A stretch of DNA of 64,000 nucleotides from Candidatus Pantoea formicae (GCF_011752625.1 NZ_VWXD01000004.1:248001-312000), one strand, 5' to 3'. Positions 16,756 to 25,732 are shown, counted from the stretch's first letter. Notes: generated from the sequence alone by a model not told the origin. A program made the numbers and translations.

Positions 16756-17554
16756 CGAAAGTGAGATGTTGCAACGTCAATAACGGGTGTTCCGCACTGT
16801 CGCTCAACCATACTTTCTGGCCGTGACCGATAAACTGGCTGTTATCCACGTCCAGTGCTTGCCACTCCGTCACGCTGGCGCGCAGATAGCGCTCATCAGC
16901 ACCTGCCAGCAACGGATAGCGCGCCGGAATTTGGCACACTTGTTCACTGCCATCGACCAACTGCACCCGCGTGTGACGCCACACCAGATCGGTGACGCCA
17001 CTGAGTGGCTGGAACTGCATTTCGCGGATGGCGGCAAACGGAATCCAGTAATAGCGGCCATTGGCGATAACTTCGCATACCGGGCCAAAACGACTGTCGC
17101 CGTCCATCAGCCAGGCAAAATCTGTGGCGTGCGCCTGCTGTTGAAGCGAACCGGGGTTGGCTTCGGCCTGATTCAAGGCTTCCATGCGCATCCCAGTGGC
17201 TTGAGCATGCTCGCCTGCAAGGTCTGCACGCAGTGCCGCCAGCAACATTTCACACCATGACCAACTGCTGCCGGGCAATTGTGGTTCAGCTTCGCCTTTC
17301 AGCACCGCTTCACGTAGCTGCTCACCGGCAATCGCCTGCTGCAATAAGTTGACAGTGGGCTGGGCCTGCGGCGTCATCGCTAACCAGGATTGCAATTGCG
17401 TCTGTGCACGTGACCAGTTGCCTGCCAGACACAACATTTGCACAAAGGCGGCACGCAGATCGGCATCTGCCGGATTGGCCTGAATTTGACGGGTGATATC
17501 GGCCAGATTGTCCGCTAATGGACTGTTCGCCAGGCGCTGTTGTAACGTCTCCAT
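16727..17554 (-). CDS. tagJ: TagJ/ImpE family T6SS accessory protein
   Basis: 275 residues of the ImpE family. The N-terminal half has TPR-like helices (DADLRAAFVQMLCLAGNWSR), and the C-terminal half contains the conserved ImpE core (WLMDGDSRFGPVCEVIANGR and YYWIPFAAI). In Pseudomonas, TagJ binds the N-terminal helix of TssB and tunes ClpV-dependent sheath recycling. The gene overlaps the start of tssE by 29 bases and follows the exported-protein gene by 16 bases. Confidence 0.9.
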   Translation of the reverse strand: METLQQRLANSPLADNLADITRQIQANPADADLRAAFVQMLCLAGNWSRAQTQLQSWLAMTPQAQPTVNLLQQAIAGEQLREAVLKGEAEPQLPGSSWSWCEMLLAALRADLAGEHAQATGMRMEALNQAEANPGSLQQQAHATDFAWLMDGDSRFGPVCEVIANGRYYWIPFAAIREMQFQPLSGVTDLVWRHTRVQLVDGSEQVCQIPARYPLLAGADERYLRASVTEWQALDVDNSQFIGHGQKVWLSDSAEHPLLTLQHLTFDDIEPADEQ

Positions 17555-17570
17555 GCAATCTCCTTTTGCG

Positions 17571-18530
17571 TTAGTTAAGTGTGCGATAGACGGCGGCAGC
17601 CGGGTCTTTCAGCTCCGGATGCAATTGATCGACCAGTAACACTTTGAGCGCGGTATCGCTGTCGATCCACGGTGACCAGACTTTGCGTACTTCTTGCAGG
17701 CGTGCGTGGAGTGCGCTCTCATCAGCGGCCTCGCTGGCTGGCATCTGAACGACAACCTGGTTTACCGCCTGCCATCCGTTGAATTGCGCGCTGAAAGGCA
17801 ATACCAGCCAGCTGTCAGGGGATTTCTCATTACTTAGCACCATGCGTTCACTGTTGACGGTGGTGATAGTCAGTTCACTGCTCGGGGATTTGGTATTGAG
17901 TCCCGCCACCGGGAAGCCTAGCAAGAAGGTGACCGCTACGGTTTTCGCCCCGCCGTGGCCCATTTGGGTCAGGCTACTATGGCCACTTAACCAGCCCTCT
18001 TTGCCACAAACTAACCCCTGTTTAGCCGGAACAAACAGTGCGCTGGTTTGCGCAGGGTGTTGCCACCAGGTGCGGAAATGACAACCATCCAACAAGCTGA
18101 ATTGCAGCCATGGTGCCGTATCAGCAGGGGGAGAGTTTAAGACTGGGGTATTGACGGTTGCGGGCTGTTCGGCGGGCGGTGGCGTGACCACAGAAGCCCA
18201 CTGCTGTGCTTTGGTTGCGCTACCCGACGCTAACTTCGCACCCTCGTCATCGGTTAACTGCCAGTGCAGCTGCTGTAAGGATTTACATTGCGAGGCCATC
18301 AACCCGGCAACACGAGGTAAAAAGTCATCAAGCACTGATGCGTTTTTTTCGCCTTTGGTGACGATACGCAAATCCACGTTACTCTGACACCAGCTCGCGA
18401 CCTGATTATCTTTTACATCATCAATCCAGATATCCAGCTTCTGTGCTGGTGACTGCACAATGCGATAGTTCTCAGCAACAGCCTGTGAGCTGAGCAGCAG
18501 CGCAGCCAATCCCAATAATCCATATTTCAT
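17571..18530 (-). CDS. Exported T6SS-associated protein, function unknown
   Basis: 319 residues from ATG 18530. The first 19 residues (MKYGLLGLAALLLSSQAVA, then E) are a clear Sec signal peptide with an A-x-A cleavage site, so the mature protein is periplasmic or envelope-associated. An extension in the same frame to 18614 is basic and overlaps pppA, so it is rejected. After a proline-rich linker (about residues 115-140) comes a C-terminal domain with three cysteines. Its position between pppA and tagJ suggests a role in T6SS regulation or envelope assembly, possibly like VasI-type accessory proteins, but I see no diagnostic motif for that family. Confidence 0.75.
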   Translation of the reverse strand: MKYGLLGLAALLLSSQAVAENYRIVQSPAQKLDIWIDDVKDNQVASWCQSNVDLRIVTKGEKNASVLDDFLPRVAGLMASQCKSLQQLHWQLTDDEGAKLASGSATKAQQWASVVTPPPAEQPATVNTPVLNSPPADTAPWLQFSLLDGCHFRTWWQHPAQTSALFVPAKQGLVCGKEGWLSGHSSLTQMGHGGAKTVAVTFLLGFPVAGLNTKSPSSELTITTVNSERMVLSNEKSPDSWLVLPFSAQFNGWQAVNQVVVQMPASEAADESALHARLQEVRKVWSPWIDSDTALKVLLVDQLHPELKDPAAAVYRTLN

Positions 18531-18540
18531 GTTGGCGTTC

Positions 18541-19332
18541 TCAATCTCTAAGAGGGAAAAACTGCGCCGCTTCCGAGAGCGAGTGCAGTAAGGTCGTATC
18601 CTGCGGAGAGCCAACCCAGACAGCCAGCGCGCTGAAGTTATCCTGCTGGCCCTGTTCCGGTTGACTGTTTTTAATGATTTGCTGCATCAGGGTGAGCCAC
18701 TCTTCTGGCGTATTCACCATGTGCAATGACTGCTGCATCTGCTCCAATGTCACGCCATGCCAAAAACCATCGGTGCACAGCAAAAACGCATCGCCATCTT
18801 CAATTGCAATCACATCGCTGTAACTGGCATCTCGCTGTTCATCACCCATCCCCAAAGCAAAATAGAGCAGATTGCTGTTGATCCCTTCGGTCTGGTGACC
18901 GGCATCTTTCATTTGCTGCACCAGGCTGTGATCGGTGGTGACGTGATACAGATATCCACGGCGAAAGAGATATAAACGGCTATCGCCCGCATGCGCCCAA
19001 TAAGCCAGTTCGTAATCACGGTCGATAAACAAACTCACTAACGTCGTGCCCATGCGGCTGTGTTGGCTATTGGCTTTCTGCTGCTGACGAATCGAGTGGT
19101 TAGCGTGATTCACATAGTCACGGATGGACTGGGCATTCAGATGAGCGTTGCCATCGAACGCCTCCATCAAACTGGTGCGGGCAATGTCTGCAGCAACGTC
19201 ACCGCCGGGAAATCCAGCCACGCCATCACAAACGACAAAACAGGCCGAACGCTCCCCGATAATGTCACCGGTTTGATCTTGATTGCTGGCGCGGTCGCCC
19301 TGGTTCGACGTGGAAGCAATAGTGATATTCAT
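18541..19332 (-). CDS. pppA: T6SS PP2C-type protein phosphatase PppA
   Basis: 263 residues of the PPM/PP2C family. The metal-binding aspartates are present in NQDQTGDIIGE, VVCDGVAGFPGGDVA, AHAGDSRLYLF, LLCTDGFWHGV and QQDNFSALAV. In Pseudomonas, PppA removes the phosphate that PpkA adds to the FHA protein and so switches the T6SS off. It overlaps the FHA gene by four bases (ATGA) and lies ten bases before the next start codon. The protein has no signal peptide and should act in the cytosol. Confidence 0.93.
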   Translation of the reverse strand: MNITIASTSNQGDRASNQDQTGDIIGERSACFVVCDGVAGFPGGDVAADIARTSLMEAFDGNAHLNAQSIRDYVNHANHSIRQQQKANSQHSRMGTTLVSLFIDRDYELAYWAHAGDSRLYLFRRGYLYHVTTDHSLVQQMKDAGHQTEGINSNLLYFALGMGDEQRDASYSDVIAIEDGDAFLLCTDGFWHGVTLEQMQQSLHMVNTPEEWLTLMQQIIKNSQPEQGQQDNFSALAVWVGSPQDTTLLHSLSEAAQFFPLRD

Positions 19333-21158
19333 GTCTCATCCGTGTGGGTTTGTGAGTCTTTGTACTGATTGACTTCCAGGTCATAGGCGTGAAGGAAAGC
19401 TTCACCAAACAGGGTGTGGAAATCGTCTTCAATCTCGCCAGCCGTTTCGCCATAGCGCTCCACGAAGTGTTCCCACAGGGCAGCTTTACGGCTACCAGGC
19501 AGACCCAGACGAGAAACCGATCCCGCCTGACGCGCCTCTTCCTCTAGCTGGTCTGGATTAAAGGATTGCAGCATCGAAGCGATGATGGCGCGGATCCCGG
19601 CGATCATGCCGAGCTGGTGAGCCTGCAGATCGATCAATGCATCTCGCACCGCCTGGCGCGGCGGCATAAAGCCCGGCATACGGCTGCCGAACATCTGCAT
19701 TAATACCGTCTTACCTGATGGCAATAATTTGAAGGGATTGTTGGCATCATCCAGGATCACCGTCATGTCGGCTTTTACACCGCGCTTGAGGATCGAGCGC
19801 GAGGAGAGTAACGCCACCGTGCCTTGTGAGAACATGCTGAGCATCTGACCAAATTGCAGCATCTGGTCGCGGTCAAACTGCGGCGTCGGCTGTAAATCGC
19901 GAAGGCCCATGCCTTCCAACAACGCATCCAACAGTTCACCTTTTAGCGCATCGCCACTCGCAGAACTGACGCTGCCGCTCGACTCTGCCGCACGGCTTTG
20001 GCTGCTGGAGGCGACGGGATCAATACGCAAGCGCCCTTTTGGTGTCGGCGATGGGGTGCGTTGAACCGCTTGCGGCGTCGGTAGCGTGATGCCGCCGTAA
20101 TCGAGTTGCGAACTCAATACTTCGACGGGTTCCAACTCAGGTTCAACGAGGGGCTGTGGTTCTGTGGTGGCCTGGGTTTCGGTATTTTCAAACAGTGGCG
20201 AGCTGTTGAGATCCGCCAGCTCTACCGGAGCAGTTTCAGACTGCTCACCAGCATGCTGTTGCAACGGTTCAGGTTCAGGTTCAGCGATGGGCGGAGCAGG
20301 TTCAGCGATGGGCAGTTCAGGCTGCGCCAGCGGTACGGCGTTGCCCATCATCAACCCTAGTGGATCATCATGATTGCGTGCATCAGCGCTGCTCTGGTTG
20401 CCAAACAGGCTCAGAGGATCGAGTTCGGTTGAGGGTGCCTCCAATTGAGGCTGTGCGGAGGCGTTTTGCTGCGCCGACAGCGTACTCGGCGTGCGATCCT
20501 CAAAGATGCTTTCTTGGGAGAATAAGGCATCTTCTTCATCGAAAAGGCCGGTGACTTTCGTTTGCTGTCCAATATCTAAAGGTGCATCGCTTAGCAACTG
20601 CGCCAGCGGATCTTCGGGATTGCGTTCTTTCGCCGCGGGTGCTGTCAGCGGGTGTAGCATCGTCTGCTCTGACGGCGGGTTTTTACGCTTCGACAAATCA
20701 TCCGAAATTGAAAACTCTTTGGCGAGGCTATCCCAGATTTCACTAGGGATGGCTGCGGTACTGCTCTCTTTCTCTACCGGCAGCTCATCAGCAATAATGG
20801 CCGCGGGGGCAGCAATTGGAGCGGCTTTGGGCTGCTGAGTGGTATTGAGTTCGTTGACCCGCAGCTGGTAATCATCAATACCCAGTACGTCGCCATCCTG
20901 CAGCTCAACCTGACGGCCGCGCTCCAATGGAATATCGTTAAGCAGCACGCGTGTAACATTACCGCGGTTGGTCAGACGGCATTCTCCCTCTGCCGTAATA
21001 TGAACAATCGCCTGTAAGCGAGAGATGGTGCGATCATCATCAGGGAGCACCAAATTGTTATCGACCCCGCGACCAATGGTGCCGCCAGGGGGTAAAAAAT
21101 CACACTGAGTTTGCGGCGGCTGGTGGCCGGGTTTAGTCGTTATTATCGTAAAGCGCAT
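19329..21158 (-). CDS. tagH: FHA-domain T6SS scaffold protein TagH
   Basis: 609 residues. The FHA domain spans about 5-100, with the expected GTIGRGVDNNLVLPDDD and ISRLQAIVH phosphothreonine-binding elements. A long acidic, proline- and glutamine-rich linker follows (about 105-395). The C-terminal T6SS FHA domain of about 200 residues (LLDALLEGMGLRDLQPTPQF onward) is the part specific to T6SS proteins. It is the expected substrate of PpkA and PppA. It is the first gene of the second T6SS operon and has a 228-base upstream gap in which its promoter should lie. Confidence 0.93.
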   Translation of the reverse strand: MRFTIITTKPGHQPPQTQCDFLPPGGTIGRGVDNNLVLPDDDRTISRLQAIVHITAEGECRLTNRGNVTRVLLNDIPLERGRQVELQDGDVLGIDDYQLRVNELNTTQQPKAAPIAAPAAIIADELPVEKESSTAAIPSEIWDSLAKEFSISDDLSKRKNPPSEQTMLHPLTAPAAKERNPEDPLAQLLSDAPLDIGQQTKVTGLFDEEDALFSQESIFEDRTPSTLSAQQNASAQPQLEAPSTELDPLSLFGNQSSADARNHDDPLGLMMGNAVPLAQPELPIAEPAPPIAEPEPEPLQQHAGEQSETAPVELADLNSSPLFENTETQATTEPQPLVEPELEPVEVLSSQLDYGGITLPTPQAVQRTPSPTPKGRLRIDPVASSSQSRAAESSGSVSSASGDALKGELLDALLEGMGLRDLQPTPQFDRDQMLQFGQMLSMFSQGTVALLSSRSILKRGVKADMTVILDDANNPFKLLPSGKTVLMQMFGSRMPGFMPPRQAVRDALIDLQAHQLGMIAGIRAIIASMLQSFNPDQLEEEARQAGSVSRLGLPGSRKAALWEHFVERYGETAGEIEDDFHTLFGEAFLHAYDLEVNQYKDSQTHTDET

Positions 21159-21386
21159 AACGGGTTCCTGCGGTTAGCGGTTCGGCATCTATACTGCGCA
21201 CCACTCAAAGAGAAATGCGGGATATAGGAAGCGAAATTGGGCTTCTTAATGTCCGGGGCAGAGAGTTGAGTTTTAACGAACTAATTTGGTGGTTTAGTTT
21301 TTAAGTTATGTGATTAAGTTACTTGAGGTGATTTTTTAAAAAATGGAATTTCCCAGCTTCGCAAATGTAATTATCTTCCCATTCCT

Positions 21387-21758
21387 TTATTTCATCTCAC
21401 CTAGATCTTGCGCTATAACCTTATTTTTAAAGGTAATGATGTAATCCCAAAGATCATTCCCTTTTAAACTGGGATAGAATGAATAATCATACTCTCCATT
21501 GGTGAAACGATATCCTTGAAAATCACATACGTCGGGGCAATTTGTGTTGATAGTCTTACCCTTTAAATTAATTGACTGATTTGTCTTTATACTCTTTGAT
21601 TTCAGCGAAATCTTATCGCAACTTTGATTTCCTTCATCGCAGTGATCTTCGATGTTAGCGACAAACTTTTTCCCGGTGAAAATACTTGAATGGTCTGCGT
21701 GAGCTTCACAAGAAGAGAAGAATATGATCGTTAATATAAAAAGTATTGATAGCTGCAT
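21387..21758 (-). CDS. Small exported cysteine-containing protein, unknown
   Basis: 123 residues with an N-terminal signal sequence (MQLSILFILTIIFFSSCEAHA). It may be cleaved after AHA or, less likely, be a lipoprotein at the FSSC cysteine. Four more cysteines in the mature part (CDEGNQSCDK and CPDVCDFQ) could form disulfides in the periplasm. I recognise no family. It is the last gene of the AT-rich island behind hcp, 41 bases after its neighbour, and no terminator is evident before tagH. A periplasmic immunity or adaptor role would fit the context but is inference. Confidence 0.6.
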   Translation of the reverse strand: MQLSILFILTIIFFSSCEAHADHSSIFTGKKFVANIEDHCDEGNQSCDKISLKSKSIKTNQSINLKGKTINTNCPDVCDFQGYRFTNGEYDYSFYPSLKGNDLWDYIITFKNKVIAQDLGEMK

Positions 21759-21798
21759 AATATTGAACCTATAGCCAATCTATCTCAGATGACGAAAT

Positions 21799-22458
21799 TT
21801 AATTAACAGGAGTAAGGTCTTCTTTTCTGACATAGCCTCTCGGCCAACCAATAAGATCTTTTTTAGATGCATCATACACAGCCACATAAAGCCATTCTGG
21901 ATTAATTGTTTTTATCTTAACAAATGTATGTTGGTTATTAACGGCACCTACCTGTTTTGCCGATACATTTGGCTGATCCAAGAGATCAATTGTGTCGATG
22001 CCTTCTTTTAGTTGATAGGTAATAAGATATGGAAAACGATTACAACCAACGATACCTTCATCCAACTTTAAATTGGCTTTCATAGCTTCAAATTCAATTA
22101 TTTTCGCATGCCAGATTTTACTGTCACACTCATTGGTGGAAGTGATATCTACTAGACTGACCCTGCCAGCTTGTTCAATATGCCCCTCTTTGAAATTTAA
22201 AAAATCATCTGTGGACTTTCTAAAATTCTCCTTAATAAATGCTTCATTTACAGGGCCACTATCAATATTTATGATTTTCTGCTGCTTACCTTCATTGGAT
22301 AAAACAAAAAATCTCAACTGCAATTCTGGTGAGTTCACACTATCTTTCCAGATTGGGAGCCAATATGCTTGTAACACACCATTTTTTACACTGGCAGCTA
22401 AAGAGACTAATGGGAAAGACAGCAAAATTATTAAGATGATAGTGGTGCTTTTTCTCAT
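21799..22458 (-). CDS. Exported protein with SH3-like C-terminal domain
   Basis: 219 residues from ATG 22458, which follows AAGGAAATGTAAGG; the frame is open to a TTG at 22479 but the signal peptide (MRKSTTIILIILLSFPLVS) starts here. The C-terminal 55 residues (NVSAKQVGAVNNQHTFVKIK through WPRGYVRKEDLTPVN) follow the pattern of a bacterial SH3 domain, ending in a G-Y-V-R-x-x-D-L motif. Such domains often bind peptidoglycan. Being the fifth gene of the hcp island, it may be an immunity protein against a wall-acting effector; this is inference. Confidence 0.6.
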   Translation of the reverse strand: MRKSTTIILIILLSFPLVSLAASVKNGVLQAYWLPIWKDSVNSPELQLRFFVLSNEGKQQKIINIDSGPVNEAFIKENFRKSTDDFLNFKEGHIEQAGRVSLVDITSTNECDSKIWHAKIIEFEAMKANLKLDEGIVGCNRFPYLITYQLKEGIDTIDLLDQPNVSAKQVGAVNNQHTFVKIKTINPEWLYVAVYDASKKDLIGWPRGYVRKEDLTPVN

Positions 22459-22515
22459 CCTTACATTTCCTTTTAACAACCTTTTTAAGGTAAGGCATAT
22501 GGCCTTAACTAAAAG

Positions 22516-22917
22516 TTATTCATATGGTATTTCTTTAAGTTGCTGCACTCGTTCCATATCGACACGGGAGATACATTTACTGTATAGCGTCTCATGTGTG
22601 GACGTCCCTGCTTCTGTAAGGTACGACTCCAAATTGCATTGACCATCACGGTACTTAAGCCAACCGCGCTGTGAATCCAATAATATATGCAGATAGTCTT
22701 CAGCTAACTTTGGCTCATTCCCATACTCTTGAGCGATACGTTTTTTAGCTGCTGCATATTGCTTGTTTAACTCATCTTCAGCCGATTTTTTCTGCTGCAT
22801 GCTACATTGATAAAGTTCGCCGTCCGCCGACACTTTAGTACAAGCATCGTCAGCCAAAGCTGGGATGACCACTCCTAAAGAAAAAGCAATTAGAGTTAAA
22901 CGTTTAATCAAATTCAT
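22516..22917 (-). CDS. DUF1311/LprI-type exported protein
   Basis: 133 residues with a Sec signal peptide (cleavage after ALA-D, about residue 22). The mature part has the pattern of the DUF1311 (lysozyme inhibitor LprI) family: a coiled-helical stretch (DELNKQYAAAKKRIAQEY), a Q-R-G-W-L-K-Y-R-D motif and paired cysteines (four in all). Family members include proteins that bind lysozyme, but most are uncharacterised. GAGGG lies upstream of the ATG. It sits between a membrane protein and an SH3-like exported protein in the hcp island, so protection against a cell-wall-degrading effector is a reasonable but unproven idea. Confidence 0.7.
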   Translation of the reverse strand: MNLIKRLTLIAFSLGVVIPALADDACTKVSADGELYQCSMQQKKSAEDELNKQYAAAKKRIAQEYGNEPKLAEDYLHILLDSQRGWLKYRDGQCNLESYLTEAGTSTHETLYSKCISRVDMERVQQLKEIPYE

Positions 22918-22985
22918 TACGCCCTCAATACCATCTTGTTAAAACGCTCTAATTTTCGGCAAAATTAAATTAAGCACCATCCTCA

Positions 22986-23399
22986 TCAATTAAATTTATA
23001 AATAAAAAATGCAGTCATCATCGCCCATGCAATGGTAATTAAATAAGTAACCCTGTAGATTTTTAGTAACTTAACCATCCACTTTGTTACAGCATCCGGT
23101 TGCATTTTTACAAAGTCATAGGCTTCTTTATGTACTAATTCAGATTGAGAAAATTTCATTTCCCTACCTTCCTTAAGATTTACAAAAAAAACAATCTTCT
23201 GATAGTTAGCATAACCTCCCAGATAACTTGCAACGTTCGTTGACAAATCCAGCTGAAATCCGCCTCTCTTATATTCTACCAAAAATGCATCATAGCAAGA
23301 TTTATGTTTTCTAAAATACCATGCAGCATAAATATTAAAAAAACCCACCAGAAAAAGTAAAATAATACAAGCATACATAAAAAGATCATATAAATTCAT
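22986..23399 (-). CDS. Two-span membrane protein, candidate immunity protein
   Basis: 137 residues starting at ATG 23399, which overlaps the stop codon of the upstream candidate effector (ATGA). The longer frame to 23531 lies entirely within that gene and is a shadow. Two hydrophobic helices are visible: residues 5-27 (DLFMYACIILLFLVGFFNIY) and about 114-134 near the C-terminus, with a soluble middle segment. I recognise no family. The four-base overlap and the membrane topology are what is expected of an immunity protein against a membrane-acting toxin encoded just upstream; that pairing is inference. Confidence 0.65.
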   Translation of the reverse strand: MNLYDLFMYACIILLFLVGFFNIYAAWYFRKHKSCYDAFLVEYKRGGFQLDLSTNVASYLGGYANYQKIVFFVNLKEGREMKFSQSELVHKEAYDFVKMQPDAVTKWMVKLLKIYRVTYLITIAWAMMTAFFIYKFN

Positions 23400-24388
23400 A
23401 AAATCTTGTCCATGACCACATCGGATAATTTCCCACCAAGCTCGCCAAAAGCATAACCACCTGCCGCCGCACCCACTATTCCACAAGCTAATGCACCAAC
23501 ACCACCAGTTGCAACCCCTAGAGCGACACAAGCAGTAGTGGCCACCGTCGCAGTTGCGCCTCCCCCCCAGATACCAGCACCAGTGGTAGCAGCAAAGTTT
23601 GAGTATTTCTTCAAAGCGACTTTAGTACATTCGCTTTGCCTTTCAGCTGTGCAAGCATGGTAAACATCATTCGTTGTATTAAGAGCACTAAATCCAATCG
23701 CAACCCAACCTCCCATCTTCATAAATCTGGCGGCTTTGGCAGCACCGTCAACATAGGTAGAGTAACCGCGAATCGCTCCAACCCCAGCTGTTTGCCAATC
23801 ATGCACGATGGAAGAACTCGACAGATTCAAAGCATGTTTGATTTTATCGTAGGGTCTCAAGTTCAAAATCAAACGAGAGACACGGTTTAGAAGCAACTCA
23901 AGCTCACCAAACAAGCGGCGGCGTTCAACCAAGAATTGCTCGCCAAAAAGCGTGCCTGATGTCAGGTATTGATTACGGTAAGCACTTTCGATAGCGGTTA
24001 GTTTCTTACCAATTTCTGAGAAGTACTTTTCTCCCGCATCACCAATGAATCCAGAAGCTTTATCCATATAATTGGTAATGGCAGCGATTGAGGCATAATG
24101 GCGATTAAAAAAATCGGCTTCATCGACAGATAAGTGTGCCAAGCTGTTGTTGGTGGACGCTTTTGCTGTTGTCAGAGCACTCATGGCAGAGGGATGATTA
24201 TTGCCGCTAGGATCGGCAACAATCAAAATTTGTCCCGGCTTGGCCCAAGCAACATCTGCATTTAACTCCAAAAAATAGTTGGCAGCTGGCAGGTTTCGGG
24301 TGCCATAGAGCCACATTGCCTGTTCAGTAAGCCTTCCAGGGCGCTGAACTACACAGAATCCTGGTTCAATTGACGTTTTTCCGGTCAT
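23396..24388 (-). CDS. Candidate Hcp-associated effector with hydrophobic C-terminus
   Basis: 330 residues from ATG 24388 (GGAA seven bases upstream). Residues 33-60 (ANYFLELNADVAWAKPGQIL) resemble the end of a LysM-like module. The middle (about 90-195) is helical and charged. The C-terminal third holds hydrophobic helices at about 226-240 and 266-318, rich in glycine and alanine with GxxxG-type spacing, as in pore-forming or membrane-inserting domains. No signal peptide is present. It lies two genes behind hcp and overlaps a membrane protein gene. Together these suggest an anti-bacterial T6SS effector acting on the inner membrane with its immunity protein downstream. The family is not known to me, so the role is inferred from architecture and context. 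Confidence 0.6.
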   Translation of the reverse strand: MTGKTSIEPGFCVVQRPGRLTEQAMWLYGTRNLPAANYFLELNADVAWAKPGQILIVADPSGNNHPSAMSALTTAKASTNNSLAHLSVDEADFFNRHYASIAAITNYMDKASGFIGDAGEKYFSEIGKKLTAIESAYRNQYLTSGTLFGEQFLVERRRLFGELELLLNRVSRLILNLRPYDKIKHALNLSSSSIVHDWQTAGVGAIRGYSTYVDGAAKAARFMKMGGWVAIGFSALNTTNDVYHACTAERQSECTKVALKKYSNFAATTGAGIWGGGATATVATTACVALGVATGGVGALACGIVGAAAGGYAFGELGGKLSDVVMDKIL

Positions 24389-24440
24389 CACAAGTTCCTT
24401 TTGTAATCAAAAATGTATTAGGTAAGATGAAGTCTAATAA

Positions 24441-24995
24441 TTAATTTTGGTATGCCTTACGTAGAGCCTGAATGTTTCTAAGATAAGAGTTCTGAAAACT
24501 CTTAGTTGTTTCTTCATCGTACTGAAGACGGCCATTGAACTTATTGATGCTTAAAATATAATAATCAGTACCAAAACGCCCTGATAATTCAACAGTATAA
24601 ATTATTGCAACCCTGGCATTTTCATCATCTTTTTTGGAAATTAACCCGACAGACTCTATTTTGTGGCAACCCACAGTTTCCCAATCACCTTGACCGATAG
24701 TGGGAATAAATTTATCGATTTTTTTATTCTCTCCGCTCCAGCCAATAAAACATACTGGCTGTGTTTCCCTGAGCCACCCTTTCCCTTGAATTATCGCACC
24801 CAACACCTTCCCATCACTAACAATCGTAAATGACTGATCATTATCAACTTCAACATTAATCAAACCATAGTGCTCAGCATCGGAAATTACCGTCCCTTTG
24901 AACACTGATGAATTTTCATGCTTTAATGAGATTTGGGATAAAGCTGGGCAACTAATTAACAACAGGCTTACCATCAGAAAAAAAGAGCTACTCAT
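24441..24995 (-). CDS. Exported protein beside hcp, unknown
   Basis: 184 residues with a signal sequence (MSSSFFLMVSLLLISCPALS; possible cleavage after ALS). The rest is predicted soluble and beta-rich, with two cysteines (CFIGWSG and VGCHKIE). I recognise no domain. It is the first gene after hcp (76-base gap) and precedes the candidate effector by 52 bases, in the same AT-rich island. It could be an immunity protein or an envelope accessory factor; the sequence does not decide. Confidence 0.6.
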   Translation of the reverse strand: MSSSFFLMVSLLLISCPALSQISLKHENSSVFKGTVISDAEHYGLINVEVDNDQSFTIVSDGKVLGAIIQGKGWLRETQPVCFIGWSGENKKIDKFIPTIGQGDWETVGCHKIESVGLISKKDDENARVAIIYTVELSGRFGTDYYILSINKFNGRLQYDEETTKSFQNSYLRNIQALRKAYQN

Positions 24996-25071
24996 ATTTT
25001 ATTCTCAAAAGCCATGTCGGATCTAATTAAAACAAAATAGTGACCCATGCGGGTCACTATAACATTTTTAA

Positions 25072-25554
25072 TTACGCTTCTTTGTTTTCTTTGATATTCC
25101 AACCAGCGCTACTTTCTGCACCTTTGCCACCAGAGGTGCTTTGTTCCCAGTATTGCTGTGTTACTTTAGCAGCCTGGAAAGCATAGGACACTCCAACAGT
25201 ATCTCCATTGTCAGAACCTGTATATTGCACGGAAGTAACTAATACATCTTCAAGAGTAATGCGGGTGTATTCTACTTGTTGACCACCAGCTTTACATACA
25301 GACACTTCAACTTTAGTAACATGCTTACCACTTGCACAAGCCTTCAAAATGGCCGTAGTAGACTTGTCAATTAGAGCGGTAATATGTAAGTCATTGAAAT
25401 TGACTTTACCCGCACCACCGCCGCCACCAACAGACATATTACCAGGCTGGTTCGCACCCCAGTTAAATGAGGTGATATCGGTCCATCCGGTGTGGTTTGA
25501 ATCTTTTGATTCGCCAGTTACACCGTCAACTTTTAAAAACATATCAATAGCCAT
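25072..25554 (-). CDS. hcp: Hcp tube protein (TssD)
   Basis: 160 residues of the Hcp1 family (MAIDMFLKVDGVTGESKDSN, a glycine-rich loop at 41-49, and the end VTQQYWEQSTSGG). Hcp hexamers stack into the tube that is fired out and can hold small effectors in the lumen. The gene is separated from tssC by 243 bases with a hairpin, so it probably has its own promoter, which would allow the high Hcp dose the machine needs. AGAGAAG precedes the ATG. Downstream genes form a candidate effector island. Confidence 0.97.
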   Translation of the reverse strand: MAIDMFLKVDGVTGESKDSNHTGWTDITSFNWGANQPGNMSVGGGGGAGKVNFNDLHITALIDKSTTAILKACASGKHVTKVEVSVCKAGGQQVEYTRITLEDVLVTSVQYTGSDNGDTVGVSYAFQAAKVTQQYWEQSTSGGKGAESSAGWNIKENKEA

Positions 25555-25699
25555 AATTATCTTCTCTTGCTTGATTTACGTTTTGCTTTAAAGAAAGCAT
25601 CGTTATGGCAAACAGGAAAGCATGGGGCTGAATAAAACAGTCCATATTTCACCTCTGCCTCGGTTTCTGAATAACGCTACAGGTGATATTCAGAGGGTG

Positions 25700-25732
25700 T
25701 TTTTATTGCCACATCTCCTGCGGCAATAAAAA
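25700..25732 (-). terminator. Hairpin terminator after tssC
   Basis: A perfect 11-base inverted repeat, TTTTTATTGCC and GGCAATAAAAA, surrounds an 11-base loop. On the minus strand the stem follows the tssC stop codon by 65 bases and ends in a run of T. Its symmetry would allow function on either strand. It separates the structural operon from hcp. Confidence 0.8.

Noticed and set aside
23400..23531. N-terminal extension of the membrane protein at 22986-23399
   Set aside because: It is very rich in Cys, Trp and Arg and lies wholly inside the upstream effector gene in another frame; the overlapping ATG is the natural start.
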